This document shows positions 32,118-41,702 of a stretch of DNA of 43,498 nucleotides, piece after piece. The translations under genes were made by a program, and so were the position numbers. The stretch spans positions 1 through 43,498 of the forward strand of contig JAKJXP020000181.1 of NCBI GenBank assembly GCA_022225965.2, in the 5' to 3' direction. A model generated the notes under the pieces. The model did no database searches. It worked only from the letters and a program-made list of their open reading frames with translations, and was not told the DNA's origin. Source of the DNA: Diatrype stigma (lineage: Eukaryota > Ascomycota > Sordariomycetes > Xylariales > Diatrypaceae). Positions within the stretch are counted from its first letter, which is position 1. Every line of letters starts with the position of its first letter.

Positions 32118-32596
32118 TAAAGCCTTAACCTGCAATCTAAAGTAAGGGGTCATGTATTAAATGGGGTAAGACAAACAATTCAGGGCTATATAGCTATTAT
32201 ATTGCTACCCCTTGCATCGAAGGCTTGCGAAACGTGCATACGGCTGAGTCCCAACATCCTTGGGCCTTCCCATTATGAAGCCATTATTAGGAAGAGCCGG
32301 GTCCCATCTTGTCCAAGATGAAGGGGTGTAAGAAGCTCTATATCTAAATTAATCCAATATCTCCTTATATCCAACTGGACCGTCTTTCCATAGCTGTTCT
32401 ATTGGCTAACTGCCCATCCTTTTGTTCGCCCAAAGTCTCTCGTCTTCTACCCGGAAGCTAGTGCACATTCTGGTAGAGTTCATCACCATAGAAACGACAT
32501 TCGGGACTTCTCACATTATAGGAGTTTCAAGCTCTATCGGTTAGACCACTAGGTCGAAGACGTTACTGTACCGCCAAACGGGTTCATAGAATAGAA
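32118..32596. other. Boundary region and 5' flank of the SDR gene
   Basis: Base composition returns to normal here. There is no gene. ATTGGC (reverse CCAAT-type) lies near 32,400. At 32,521-32,562 the minus strand reads CCTAGTGGTCTAACCGATAGAGCTTGAAACTCC, reminiscent of a tRNA-Ser D-arm and anticodon loop CTTGAAA, but acceptor and T arms are missing. Confidence 0.4.
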
Positions 32597-33720
32597 ATGA
32601 CCATCGCAAAGGGAACAGTGCTCGTCACCGGCGCCAATGGTGGTCTCGGGAGCGCTATTGCTGACCTAATTGCTTCTCGGGCCAGATCTGCCCAGAGTAA
32701 ATTCGCCGAGTATCACGGCCTCTACACGGTTCGCGACACGACGTTAGCACCCGTCCTCCATTCGGTGCTCTCGAAGAGCCCATCACACTCTCATGACGTC
32801 GTCTCCTTAGACCTGACAAAGCTCGATAGCGTTAGGCAGGTGGCCGAGACAATTAATGCGCGCGTTACGGCAGAGGCCATCCCCCCGATCCGGGCTCTCA
32901 TTCTCAACGCGGGGTTCCAGGACTTCGGCAAACAAATATGGACAGATGATGGACTCGACGTGACATTCGCCGCCAACTACCTTGGTCACTGGCTGCTGGC
33001 GCTACTCTTGCTGAAGAGCATGGACAAAATGTCCGGGCGCATAGTGGTTGTTGGAAGCCAGTCCCATGAGTATGTGACTCCTGACCCCCTGAGAAGCTCA
33101 AACCATCGTACTCGAGCTGATGTGAGGTTTCTGGCTGCCACCGACTTAGTCCGTACGATAAGCGAAACGAAGTGACCGGGGCCTTCGTAGATGAGAAATA
33201 CAGGACTGTGGTGCACGACCAGGCCGGCTTCGAGGCCATAGCTAAGGGCACGTGGAGCTCCGCACAGGAAGACCCGACATGGCAGAGCGAATTCCGACGT
33301 TATGGTGCTGCTAAACTTTTCTCCGTTATGATAATTCACGAGCTCCAGCAACCCCTAGACCACGATCCTGTCCTAAGTAATATCTACATCCTAGGCGTTG
33401 ATCCAGGTACTATGTCGACCAGTCTCCAGCGCCACGCGCCCTGGGCTATACGCATAGTAATGTTTAAAATAATCTACCCGATTATCGCACTCCTCGGGCT
33501 TGACCCGCAGGTACGGAGCACACAGAAGTCTGCGTCACAGGTCCTTCGTGCTGCAGTCGAAGCAAGCAAGTATCCTAGAGGCTCCTACTTCTTCGATGAC
33601 AAGCCTCTGGAGACAGGCGAGGAATTTAGGAATGTACAGAAACGAGAGTTGGTCTGGAAGGAGAGTATCCGATATGCGAATTTGCAGCCAGGCGAGACAG
33701 TTCTTAGTGACTGGCAATGA
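32597..33720 (+). CDS. Short-chain dehydrogenase/reductase (two exons)
   Basis: A predicted join of 32,597-33,069 and 33,150-33,720 gives 347 residues. The 80-bp intron starts GTATGT and ends CTTAG, and without it the frame hits a stop at 33,173. The protein has the Rossmann nucleotide motif TGANGGLG (11-18), NAG (104-106), a Ser-containing VVGSQSH (151-157) and the YGAAK active-site motif (209-213, Tyr and Lys). It is therefore a probably active NAD(P)-dependent oxidoreductase. The extended C-terminus with a hydrophobic stretch (about 256-275) resembles retinol-dehydrogenase-like fungal SDRs, so membrane association is possible. The substrate is unknown. It lies within 0.5 kb of the RIP-altered block but has normal codon use and no stops. 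Confidence 0.85.
33070..33149 (+). other. Intron of the SDR gene
   Basis: The donor is GTATGTG and the acceptor is CCGACTTAG. Splicing gives the SHDPYDKRNE junction, which reads naturally for this family. No strong branch site is seen; GCTGAT near 33,116 is a candidate. Confidence 0.75.
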
Positions 33721-34329
33721 CCAGTCATATACATGGCGAGGTATTCTTGAGTATCAAGTGGAATAGCACGAACGCAACGCCTTTAAAGCTGAGTGACAAA
33801 AGTTCCAATATCCCTAAGTGCATACGCGAATTTTGGACTCCACCCCTATGCAAACGTACATAGATGCAGTACATGACCAACAGCCTGCTTGCAATATGCA
33901 CCATGCAAGACGCCTCATGCAATGCTACCCTCGTCATGTTATAGCCCAACGCCACTCCCCACCCCTTACCGTCTGTCCTACCACATGCGGCTCTATTGAT
34001 GCAACATAAGCAAGGCTCTGGGATGGCGGCGGATGAGCGGCCAACAGAACATACCCTTGTGTCGTCCATCCGCTAAGACCCAGTTCCAACTGTATTACCG
34101 AATGTGCGGATTGGGGGGTTAGTATAAAAGGGGGCCTCAAGGGGGGCGGCCATCGATGCCCGAATATACCCGGAGTCTTGAACTCTTCCTACTTCACCAG
34201 GGACATCATGTAAACTTATGTTTCTTTATACGCGCGCATCTTCGGTCTTTTGCCATTTTTATGCGCTTGAAAGACTCCCCAGCCCTCTGCCACTACAGCC
34301 CAAAGTTTCACTTGTGTACCGACACTAGC
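33721..34329. other. Intergenic region
   Basis: I see no gene. Short open stretches on both strands have no recognisable domain. AGTATAAAAGG at about 34,120 is a good TATA box for the gene that starts at 34,330. Confidence 0.5.
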
Positions 34330-35702
34330 ATGGACTCTGGGGACCTAGATCACACCCCGGTGAGGCTACCACCTCCGGGACGTACCCCCGACTTCGACAA
34401 TCCCGAAGACAGGTCTTATCAGTTGATTATCCCCATTGCCATCTTCTCGGCTCTCATCATACTGTTAATGTCCCTACGTATCTATGCACGTTTGAAGGTC
34501 ACTCATTCCTTCGGTGCAGATGACTGTGCGCTCCCTTGGCTACCAAGCACCCCCCTTCTGAGCTAACTCATCGCATTAGGGCTTTGCATTGTTGCAACGG
34601 TAAGATTCTACTCGTACCGAATCGTCGACTGACGAAGACCGGTCGGCGACGTCGTCTCACTAGTTAACGTACCTAGGTTCTTACGTTGGGCTACTCCGGC
34701 ATCGTCCTTCATCGTACGTCTCAAACAAGCCCTCGAGCTCTACATCACCATACCAGGTATAATACTAACATGACCACCTACAGTGCTTTTCATCCCTGGC
34801 GGTGGCATACTGGGTATTCATCTTTGGGATGTGTCATTATCACATTATATGCAATACTTCAAGGTGAGAATCATCTTGCGGACCAAGAAGCGGACCGAAC
34901 TCAACCAAGCCCGCATGTAGTAATCCTTGGCCAAGCGAGAACTGGCTGTCTCAATCGCTTATTGATCGATGGGCGCGTATAGCAGTAGATCTAATTACCG
35001 CCGCCGTTTATATCAGCGTTATTGCTGATTTCTACATCCTCTTTATCCCTCTCCACCAATTGCCGAAACTGCACCTCTCAGTAAAGAGGAAAATAGGGCT
35101 CGGCCTTATCTTTCTTACGGGCTTGTTGTAGCCATCATACCGAACCCGGACAACATCAAGCGCTAATTTCCTCCCATAGAGCCGCTTCTGCTGCGCTGGC
35201 CAACCTGATTATCCGCTCAAACAGGTCGGTTTTTGATCCGTCGGACTTCACGTGGACGATCGTCCCCGTTTATGCTACGGGGTATGCAAAGCTTCCTTGT
35301 TCGTTGTGCTTGCATGCCACTTGACTGACCGATTGCAACAGCCTTGTCGAACTCAACGTCGGGTCAATCTGCCTTTCGCTCCCAGTTGTTTTCGTTCTAT
35401 TCGTAGGCCGGTTCACGAGCCTGAGCGAGTCCATGAGCTCGTGGGTCCGAGAACGACGCAGTCCCCGCCAGAGCGCAGGGGAAGGGGAAAGCTCTGCAAA
35501 CCTCTCGCCAGACGACAGCACGACACCACCGCAGCCCTCGCCCGTAGCAAGCGGCACAAGCTTCTCGGGGATGCGTAAGTTCATCCGTGATATCTACTCC
35601 TCCAGAACCTGACCCTCGGCGCGTGGCGTGGCGACCTTGACAACCCAGTATGACCTAATCTCCGCCGATCTTAGCTACCACCCCCAGCTGAAGATCATGT
35701 AA
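34330..35702 (+). pseudogene. Fungal rhodopsin-domain integral membrane protein, spliced and probably degraded
   Basis: The start at 34,330 (MDSGDLDHTPVRLPPPG) leads to a first membrane helix (LIIPIAIFSALIILLMSL), RIYARL and SFGADD. Further blocks are GIHLWDVSLSHYM (34,800-34,860), CSNPWPSENWLSQSLIDRWA (34,914-34,976), LITAAVYISVIADFYILFIP and LPKLHLSVKRKIGLGLIFLTGLL (to 35,127), ANLIIRSNRSVFDPSDFTW, and LVELNVGSICLSLPVVFVLF. These match the extracellular-membrane (Pth11-like) rhodopsin-domain family. Introns with good signals are seen: GTAGCC..CGCTAAT..ATAG (~35,128-35,180), GTATGC..TTGACTGACC..CAG (~35,281-35,340) and perhaps GTAAGT (35,575) to CAG (35,648). The third-helix region expected before the CSNPW block is missing and I cannot join all exons without stops, so I call it a pseudogene; a mis-modelled gene is possible. 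Confidence 0.6.
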
Positions 35703-35803
35703 TCGAAACGGACAGAAACAAACCAGAATACTGAGCGAGCCCTGGACTAAGGGACAAGAGACTACGAACAAGGAGACAACACAGCAAATGTTGCCGGTGG
35801 CGG

Positions 35804-35811
35804 AGGATATT
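35804..35811. repeat. TSD of the hAT-type MITE, left copy
   Basis: AGGATATT occurs here and at 36,347-36,354, exact over 8 bp. Confidence 0.85.
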
Positions 35812-36346
35812 CAGGGTGTCACGCAACGCAATCCACTATAACCAGGACCTCTCGTGGATGGATTGCAGTAACTGCAACCAGCACCTTGGATTTAGTGGAT
35901 TGCCGTTGCGCAATTGCAACCAGATTGCAGTAAAGTTGCACGGTTGCAATACCCCTAAAATAAGGGTATATATAAAGGTTGTGCGAAGAATTTTGGTGTT
36001 TAGGAACCCGTACGCGCCAGGATATGCGTATTCGAAGCGTATTTTTTACCTTTCCGATCCATATCACCCCTTAACCACCGCCCCCCCCCCCCCATCCCCT
36101 TTCCAGCGCCCGGACCCCTTAATTCCAACCCTTATTAGTCCCGATAATGTGGCGGTACTTGGGTATATATTAGCCACAAATCACCAGCCACTATAACGCT
36201 GCAACCGTTGCGTAACGAGAAAGTTATCGTGGATTGCGTTGCAGGTTGCGCAACTTCGGGAAAATCTCGAATGGATGGATTGCAGAAGGTGGTGGCCACC
36301 AAATGGTGGCCATCGCGTTGCAGTGGTGGCGTTGCGTGACACCCTG
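35812..36346. mobile_element. hAT-type MITE, 535 bp, not RIP-altered
   Basis: The ends are CAGGGTGTCACGCAACGC and its inverted copy, with an exact 8-bp TSD AGGATATT. CAG-starting inverted repeats with 8-bp TSDs are the hallmark of hAT elements. The subterminal regions are full of GCAAC/GTTGC words on both strands (for example GCAATTGCAACCAG, GGTTGCAATACC, GTTGCAGGTTGCGCAAC), as expected for transposase-binding repeats. There is no transposase frame. The TIRs differ from those of the large hAT element at 22,882, so that element is not its source. Confidence 0.88.
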
Positions 36347-36354
36347 AGGATATT

Positions 36355-36541
36355 GGAGGCGGTTACCATCAGAGCTTGGCTGGCTTTGTTAAATCCAAGA
36401 GACGATGTATAGGGCAATCTGGCCAGAAGTTAAGGTAAGCTCTGTAACAGATAGGAAGGTTTATAGGAAGAGAATGACTTAAAGGTTAGGTTAGGTCGGG
36501 AGCATGTATTACGCTCATCTACCTAACCTGTTGGCATTGTT
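36355..36541. other. Short intergenic stretch
   Basis: Nothing recognised. A pair of GTTAGGTTAGG/CCTAACC words (36,486-36,530) forms a weak inverted repeat. Confidence 0.3.
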
Positions 36542-36544
36542 TTA

Positions 36545-37039
36545 GAGTGATGCTATACACTGATTGGTTTTTTCCCTTATACACTGATTACTTTTTCTGT
36601 CAGCTATTGCAACCTGGAACTGAAGCTATCACGACATCAAATAAACCGTTACAAAAGCAATTAATGACTGCTTTCATTTACGGGCGCTATATGCCCTTAT
36701 GCCAAAACGCCGCGAATGCCCTTACAAAGGGACCAGCTTATGTAACTCACGAAACTTACGAATGCAATGATGCCCTCACCAAACTGCCCTCACTAATGGC
36801 AAAAATGCAACGCTCTTACAGCGCAGCGCTCTTATAGCGCAACGCTCTTATAACGCAGCAGCGGCTGTTCCCAAAAAGGCTTATATCACTTGGGAGAAAT
36901 AATAATATCAACTTACCTACTTGGTATTAAATGACTATAGTGATAGGTCGCCCGGAAAAGTATTGGCGGGGCGCCAGCAGGTGGCAAAAAAAGTAATCAG
37001 TGTGTAAGGGAAAAAACCAATTAGTGTATAGCATCACTC
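36545..37039. mobile_element. Harbinger/Tourist-type MITE, 495 bp, not RIP-altered
   Basis: Near-perfect terminal inverted repeats of about 50 bp start GAGTGATGCTATACACTGATT, and each arm contains TATACACTGATT twice (one instance varied). Flanks are TTA at 36,542-36,544 and 37,040-37,042. A 3-bp TWA target duplication is typical of PIF/Harbinger elements. The open stretch 36,547-36,837 inside it has no known domain and starts within the repeat, so I do not call it a gene. Confidence 0.83.
36808..36855. repeat. Three 16-bp tandem units inside the MITE
   Basis: CAACGCTCTTACAGCG, CAGCGCTCTTATAGCG and CAACGCTCTTATAACG follow one another without gaps. Differences are transitions. Confidence 0.8.
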
Positions 37040-37042
37040 TTA

Positions 37043-37609
37043 TTTTATCCAAGCTATATAGCTACATAAGTACGTATCTTTACTCCGTTTATGAACCATG
37101 AACCATATATTCTGCCGGACGTACCTACTTACTGAGCAGCTGAGGTAGGTAGCTGCCACAACGCAGCCGGCGTACCTATTCGATAATAACACTGCCATAG
37201 CCATAATGCCCCGATCAACTAACTTGAGATTTCTGCATAAGGCAACCCATTCATCCCCGTAGTTAGCATATGTAAGTGTAGCCTCAATTGGGTGCATCGT
37301 CCAGGATTGGTTATGCACAGTGCTTAGAAGGCCGTGGTTTGATTGGCTGCAGCAAGAGGAGCTGAGCTCGTTAGCCAATTGTCAGTTCGCAAGCAACGGG
37401 GCCGACCAATCAGAGATAGGTACCTAGGTACATCATTTCCGGGCCAGCCATTAACGCAGAAGCCTTTCAGCCAGTATAAATTGTCTAGACTCAATTATAT
37501 TTTACTACCTATACATATCACAGGAACAACTTCTTGTCTCATATCCTTTCGGTCCTCGCCTTTTCCAAAGCATCCCTAGTCTTCATCCAACTCTAGTTTA
37601 CTGCCAATC
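37043..37609 (+). promoter_or_regulatory. Promoter and 5' leader of the GPI-protein gene
   Basis: Two CCAAT-type boxes (ATTGG at 37,342-37,346 and CCAAT at 37,406-37,410), a TATAAA at 37,475-37,480 and a pyrimidine-rich leader (CTTTCGGTCCTCGCCTTTTCC near 37,545-37,566) precede the ATG at 37,610. CCAAT boxes, TATA box and CT-rich leader fit strongly expressed filamentous-fungal genes. Confidence 0.6.
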
Positions 37610-38269
37610 ATGGTCCAACGCCTTCCCCTTCTTCTCTTCTTAGCTCCCTTGGCGCTCGCCGCGCCACAGGAGGAAGAAAACGCCGGCTCGCCAGCAACGC
37701 AGGATGGCTACAGCCTCCCGAGCTCCGTCCCCGCCTCCGACGTACTGAACGGGCTGTACGGGTCGAACATCCCCACCGCGGTGACGGGCGCCGTCGCCAC
37801 CAGCCTCGCCAGCGCGCTGTATAGCTACGAGCTGAAGCTGCAAGACGACCCGGGCTACAAGAGCGCCGCGAACGCCGTCTACATGGCCATGGCCACGGCC
37901 TCGGACTCGGACGCCATCTTCTCGAGCTTCGAGACGGCCGATCCCATGCACGCCGACTACACCACCGCTGGCTGGTTCAAGAGCGGCGTCCCCGAGGACG
38001 CGCAGACCGCCATCGAGAGCTACTATAACGGATACGTCGCCGTGGAGACCAGCGTGCTGGGTACCGACGCCGCTGGTGCGACACCGACGACGGCGACGGG
38101 TGCGCAGAGTGGGAGCGCAAGTGTGACTGGGACTGGCAGCGATGCTGGTTCCGCGCCCACGGAGACCGGCGCGACGAGCGTGAGCTCCGGCGGTGCTCCT
38201 GGGCCAACGCGTGTGGCGATGGCGGGTTTGGCAGCTGGTGTTGCCTTGGGTGCATTCGCTGCGGTATAG
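37610..38269 (+). CDS. Secreted Ser/Thr-rich protein with predicted GPI anchor
   Basis: An intact single exon encodes 219 residues. The N-terminus MVQRLPLLLFLAPLALAA is a clear signal peptide with likely cleavage after residue 17-18. Residues ~40-150 form an Ala/Ser/Tyr-rich, mostly acidic domain (SVPASDVLNGLYGSNIP, YNGYVAVETSVLG) without cysteines. Residues ~150-195 are a Ser/Thr/Gly-rich linker likely to be O-mannosylated. The end (SSGGAPG followed by a hydrophobic AMAGLAAGVALGAFAAV tail) fits a GPI attachment signal. It is probably a cell-wall or plasma-membrane surface protein. I do not recognise a named family. Codon use is strongly G/C-ending, unlike the AT-rich block, suggesting good expression. 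Confidence 0.85.
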   Translation: MVQRLPLLLFLAPLALAAPQEEENAGSPATQDGYSLPSSVPASDVLNGLYGSNIPTAVTGAVATSLASALYSYELKLQDDPGYKSAANAVYMAMATASDSDAIFSSFETADPMHADYTTAGWFKSGVPEDAQTAIESYYNGYVAVETSVLGTDAAGATPTTATGAQSGSASVTGTGSDAGSAPTETGATSVSSGGAPGPTRVAMAGLAAGVALGAFAAV

Positions 38270-38924
38270 GGGGGATCTTGTCCTAGTTAGGCCGAGGGTG
38301 ACATTGTAATTTCCTGGATATAAGCGCTAGGTAGACTAGGGCCTGCTGTGCCTCTCACATATGTCGGAACAATAGCAAGTACCGAGCGTTGCCTCCAGAG
38401 TCCGGGCCCTCTCTGCAACCTGAGAAACCATGCGAATGTGTGGTATCGAGTTTTCGATCTTAATAGACTGCTGGAAATAAGTGAGTCCTGTTAGGTACTA
38501 CGCCCTTTATAGATGCCGCCACGGCTATTTCGATGATGTTGCTGGATTTTTCGGCGGTGTCTAACCGCTTTGAGTCACAATTATGGGGACATTTCTTGAT
38601 GTCCATGCAGTCGTTATATACTATGTACTGTACTTCCGCAACTATCACCACTTCCTACCATTTCGCCAGCGTAGTGATAATGGTGGCGGTTGGATGATGG
38701 TGTGAGGTGGTGGGAAGTAGAGTACACAGCACCTTTGGTAGAATCAGCAGCACCGTCGAGATAGCCCTGGCGATGGATTCGGACCCAGATTACTCTTAGT
38801 GTTCAAGAAAATGGAATAATAAGTAGTACTTATTGGTCGAGCCTGTTAACCAACTAACGAAGAGATACCAGGTATAATGCTTTCCAAAATATATCAGACC
38901 CCTGGTTATCCATGCACTGGCAGG
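38270..38924. other. Intergenic region between convergent genes
   Basis: This lies between the stop of the GPI-protein gene and the stop of the minus-strand SDR gene, so it should hold both 3' ends. I see no gene. Short open stretches have no domain. Confidence 0.5.
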
Positions 38925-39962
38925 TTAACGACGGGAGTCCGTCACCCTCTGCTGCATCATGGACAGCTCGGTATTCTTCTCGCCCCACCACTGCGACCGG
39001 GTTTCGATCAATGGCCCCTCGACTTCAGTAAAAGTATCGCCCATGGTATGGATGATACGGCCATTCCACCTTCCTCCCCCGATATCCGCCGCCTCGGTAT
39101 CTCTCCCATACTCTTCCACCCTCCGATCCTGCCTCGCCGTTGCCGCATAGACGGCGGCAAGTCCGACATGCTCGGGCTCCGACACAGGCATCTCCGTCTT
39201 GAGTGCCGGATCGTCCGGGTTGAGCATAGCCAGGGCTTGCATGAGCATGGCCGATTTCGTGGCCGATGGGGCGACGCCAGAGATGGCGACGTTAAGCCGT
39301 GGCAGGGTAGTGCGGAGGGCGCGGATCAGGTTGATCAACTGGGTAGCTGTTGTCAGTTACCGTATCTGCAACGAAAAGCAAGTGTCATGTCAGGGGACAC
39401 CAACCGCCCCCTTGGTTGCGCTGTACACGGGTATACCCTGCTCTGGCAGATATCCCGTTGCGCTGGTAATGATCACGATGCTACCCCCATCAGGCTGGTC
39501 TTTCATAACCCGCGCCGCTAGCGAGACGAAGTCGAGCGTGCCTTGCAGGTTCACCTCGATCGTTCGATGGCGTGGAGGCCCATCGGCAGCGAGCGCCGAC
39601 CACTCGGCCGAATTCTTGGGCGCAGGGCGTAGGCAGTTGCGTAGATAGGATCCGTCTTCTGATACTCCTGCACTCGATATGGCAATGTCTACAGAAGCAT
39701 TGTGCTCCTGGGTGACTGTGCGAAATGCTTCCACAAGACTTGACCACGAAGATAGGTCGGTGTGGACATATATGAATGTGCGACCCCCTTTCGGTTCCAG
39801 GTTCTCCGGGGGTGGCTGGACGTCAAACACGAAGACCTGAGCGTTGTGTGCAAGGAGAATTTCCGCGGCGGCTAGGCCGATCCCGCTTGAACCACCGGTC
39901 ACTATGGCAGTTTTGCCAGAGAGATCAGGAATGTCATCGATGCTTATAGAAAGAGCCGCCAT
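38925..39962 (-). CDS. Short-chain dehydrogenase/reductase (two exons, minus strand)
   Basis: Exon 1 is predicted at 39,962-39,405 and exon 2 at 39,338-38,925, giving 323 residues. I chose the ATG at 39,962 (context ACAATGG) over the one six codons upstream at 39,980. Motifs are TGGSSGIG (22-29) for NAD(P) binding, SSAG (96-99) in place of NNAG, Asn138 in NLQG, Ser167 in ITSATGY, and the catalytic YSATK (180-184). All classical SDR catalytic residues are therefore present. The segment after the intron (LINLIRALRTTLPRLNV, then GVAPSATKSAML) fits the substrate-binding half. It resembles fungal members of the 15-hydroxyprostaglandin-dehydrogenase-like group; substrate unknown. Without splicing the first frame stops just after YSATKGAVGVP. 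Confidence 0.82.
39339..39404 (-). other. Intron of the minus-strand SDR gene (limits approximate)
   Basis: Read on the minus strand it starts GTTGGTG and ends TAACTGACAACAGCTACCCAG, with a CTGAC branch site 10-15 bases before the acceptor. A donor 3 bases downstream (GTGTCC) paired with the earlier acceptor CAACAG is also in frame and would add three residues. cDNA would settle this. Confidence 0.6.
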
Positions 39963-39980
39963 TGTATGATGAATGATCAC

Positions 39981-41062
39981 TGCCTGTGAAGCGCCAGCTT
40001 GACAAGTTTCGTAAATGGAAAGAAGTTGTAAGAGTCCAAACCTGCACTCTTGATCTTGATGTGTTGTAGGTAGCCACTCGCAAAGGATCCGATATGCTCA
40101 CATCTGAGGTTGTTGTGTTTAAGCAGGGTAAAATATCTGGATTTTACAGTTGTGCACAGATGTATAGGATCCTATAGTGGATATGGTGGATCTGGGTGGT
40201 TAGGTGGCACTTCTCTTGACATGGTATCTGTATGCTGCTGCGCCGCTGGTGGGCAGGACTCCTCATCCTACATTTCCCTTCGAAGAGGTAAGTTGGCATT
40301 AATACCATCAATATAATTGTTTTGGAGCCACCGTAATGGGCGAAGGAGCTCGATATCTATTCTCGGAAATGGAACCTGCCATAGAGGTTGTGGACAAATA
40401 TCGCGTCTACATTAGAGGTCAATGGTGACAAACTCCCTTTATGGTAGAATTTGACTAGATCACTTACTCAGATGGCAAACCCGGCCATATTGAGGAGCTA
40501 TGAAATATATTTGAGATCACCATGATGACCACAATATATTTCTACCTATAGCTAGTGTGACGGCTCATGGGGTACCGTGGAGTCCGAATGTCGAATTAAC
40601 TAGGAACCCTTCTGATCAGAGTGAATTACACCTGTAAAAGTCACGATGCCTATATGCAAGCTTTTTGGGCGGAAAAGAAGTATATAATTGTATGTATAGG
40701 GGAGCGTGGCCCCCCTTTTCCTTCCCCCTTGCTACGGAAAGCTAAAAAAAATACCTGACCCATATCACTAGGTCATGTTGAGGGTTAGACAGGGCTTGCC
40801 CAGGGGGGCCGTCATTCTTTAGATACTTACAGCCGTATGCTGCCTCCATAGGTGACATGATGATTGGCAACTTTATAGTGAACAGGGCAACCTAGGCTAG
40901 AGGCCTAGGGGTATTAGTGATGTAGTCAATACCATAGTAAATGCCGTGATACCGAAGCTCAACGTAGATAGACTAACAGCGCCATTCTCCCTGACCATGG
41001 TATCCAAAGCCTCCCGGTCAAGTCCTATGACCCTGATACAAGATAATGGAGCATCGCTGGTA
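39981..41062. other. Intergenic region
   Basis: This contains the likely promoter of the minus-strand SDR gene just above 39,981. A plus-strand open stretch at 40,110-40,316 (Cys/Gly/Ser-rich, 68 codons) has no recognised domain. TGTGACGGCTCATGGGG at 40,556 looks like an LTR start but no partner or TSD was found. I see no confident gene. Confidence 0.35.
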
Positions 41063-41702
41063 TTAACGAGGCTCCCCTCCCCGTCGGGCTAGAAAGGTGT
41101 GAGTAGGTATGTCAACGATATACGGTGTCCTCTCTAAAGAATGAACAGTAAAATGATGGTTGTCTTACCAACAAGTGAGATATTACGTACTCGGCGTCCG
41201 TACTCGTCGACAAGCGTGGAACCATTGCTTTTGACCATGGTGAGCCAGCAATTCGAAGATGCATTTGGCTTCCCGGTGATGGGCTTCGGCGCACCATGAC
41301 CCAAGATGGACATCATATAGTCAGCATCATCGATGAACCATAGAGGTTTCGTAGTCACATGGATAATTCTGAGTGTGAAGCTCACTTCCCAACAGCCGTG
41401 TTATCCATGGTCCCCTATTAACCTGACCACAGTCATCATCGAAGTTCACCTCAAAGTCTTCTCTCAACTTGTTACCGCCGTCCCTGCGGACTCGCGTTGT
41501 CGCCGTCAAGGATGGCGAACTTCTGTGCGCGGGCATTCAAAGAATCATCAACACAGGCAGGCCCCAACGCTTGACTGTAAGTTTTATCCATTCCTAATCC
41601 TTCGGCCAATATCCGCGGTGGGTCGTTAGTTTGCTTGAACGTCGAATTTTTGGACACTCCGTGGAGGGAAAATGGCACAGGCACCAGTATTGCCCAGGAC
41701 AA
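41063..41702 (-). other. Possible short spliced gene, unrecognised
   Basis: Minus-strand open pieces follow one another: 41,702-41,472 (MSWAILVPVPFSLHG...), 41,536-41,327 (REDFEVNFDDDCGQVNRGP) and 41,385-41,134 (SFTLRIIHVTTKPLWFIDDADYM...). At 41,169 a GTAAGA donor with a CTTTAG acceptor 36 bases on would extend the last piece to TAA at 41,063. No known domain is visible and the joins between the first pieces are unclear. It may be a degraded gene or chance. Confidence 0.22.

Noticed and set aside
32791..33351. Minus-strand frames of 60-121 codons opposite the SDR gene
   Set aside because: These are shadows of the spliced plus-strand SDR, which carries all family motifs.
37640..38255. Minus-strand frames opposite the GPI-protein gene
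   Set aside because: They are Arg/His-rich shadows from the strongly G/C-ending codons of the plus-strand gene.
38877..39648. Plus-strand frames of 149 and 214 codons
   Set aside because: They are complements of the minus-strand SDR gene and have no domain of their own.
40556..40900. Solo LTR starting TGTGACGGCTCATGG
   Set aside because: No second copy, no matching CA end with a 5-bp duplication and no internal element could be found.
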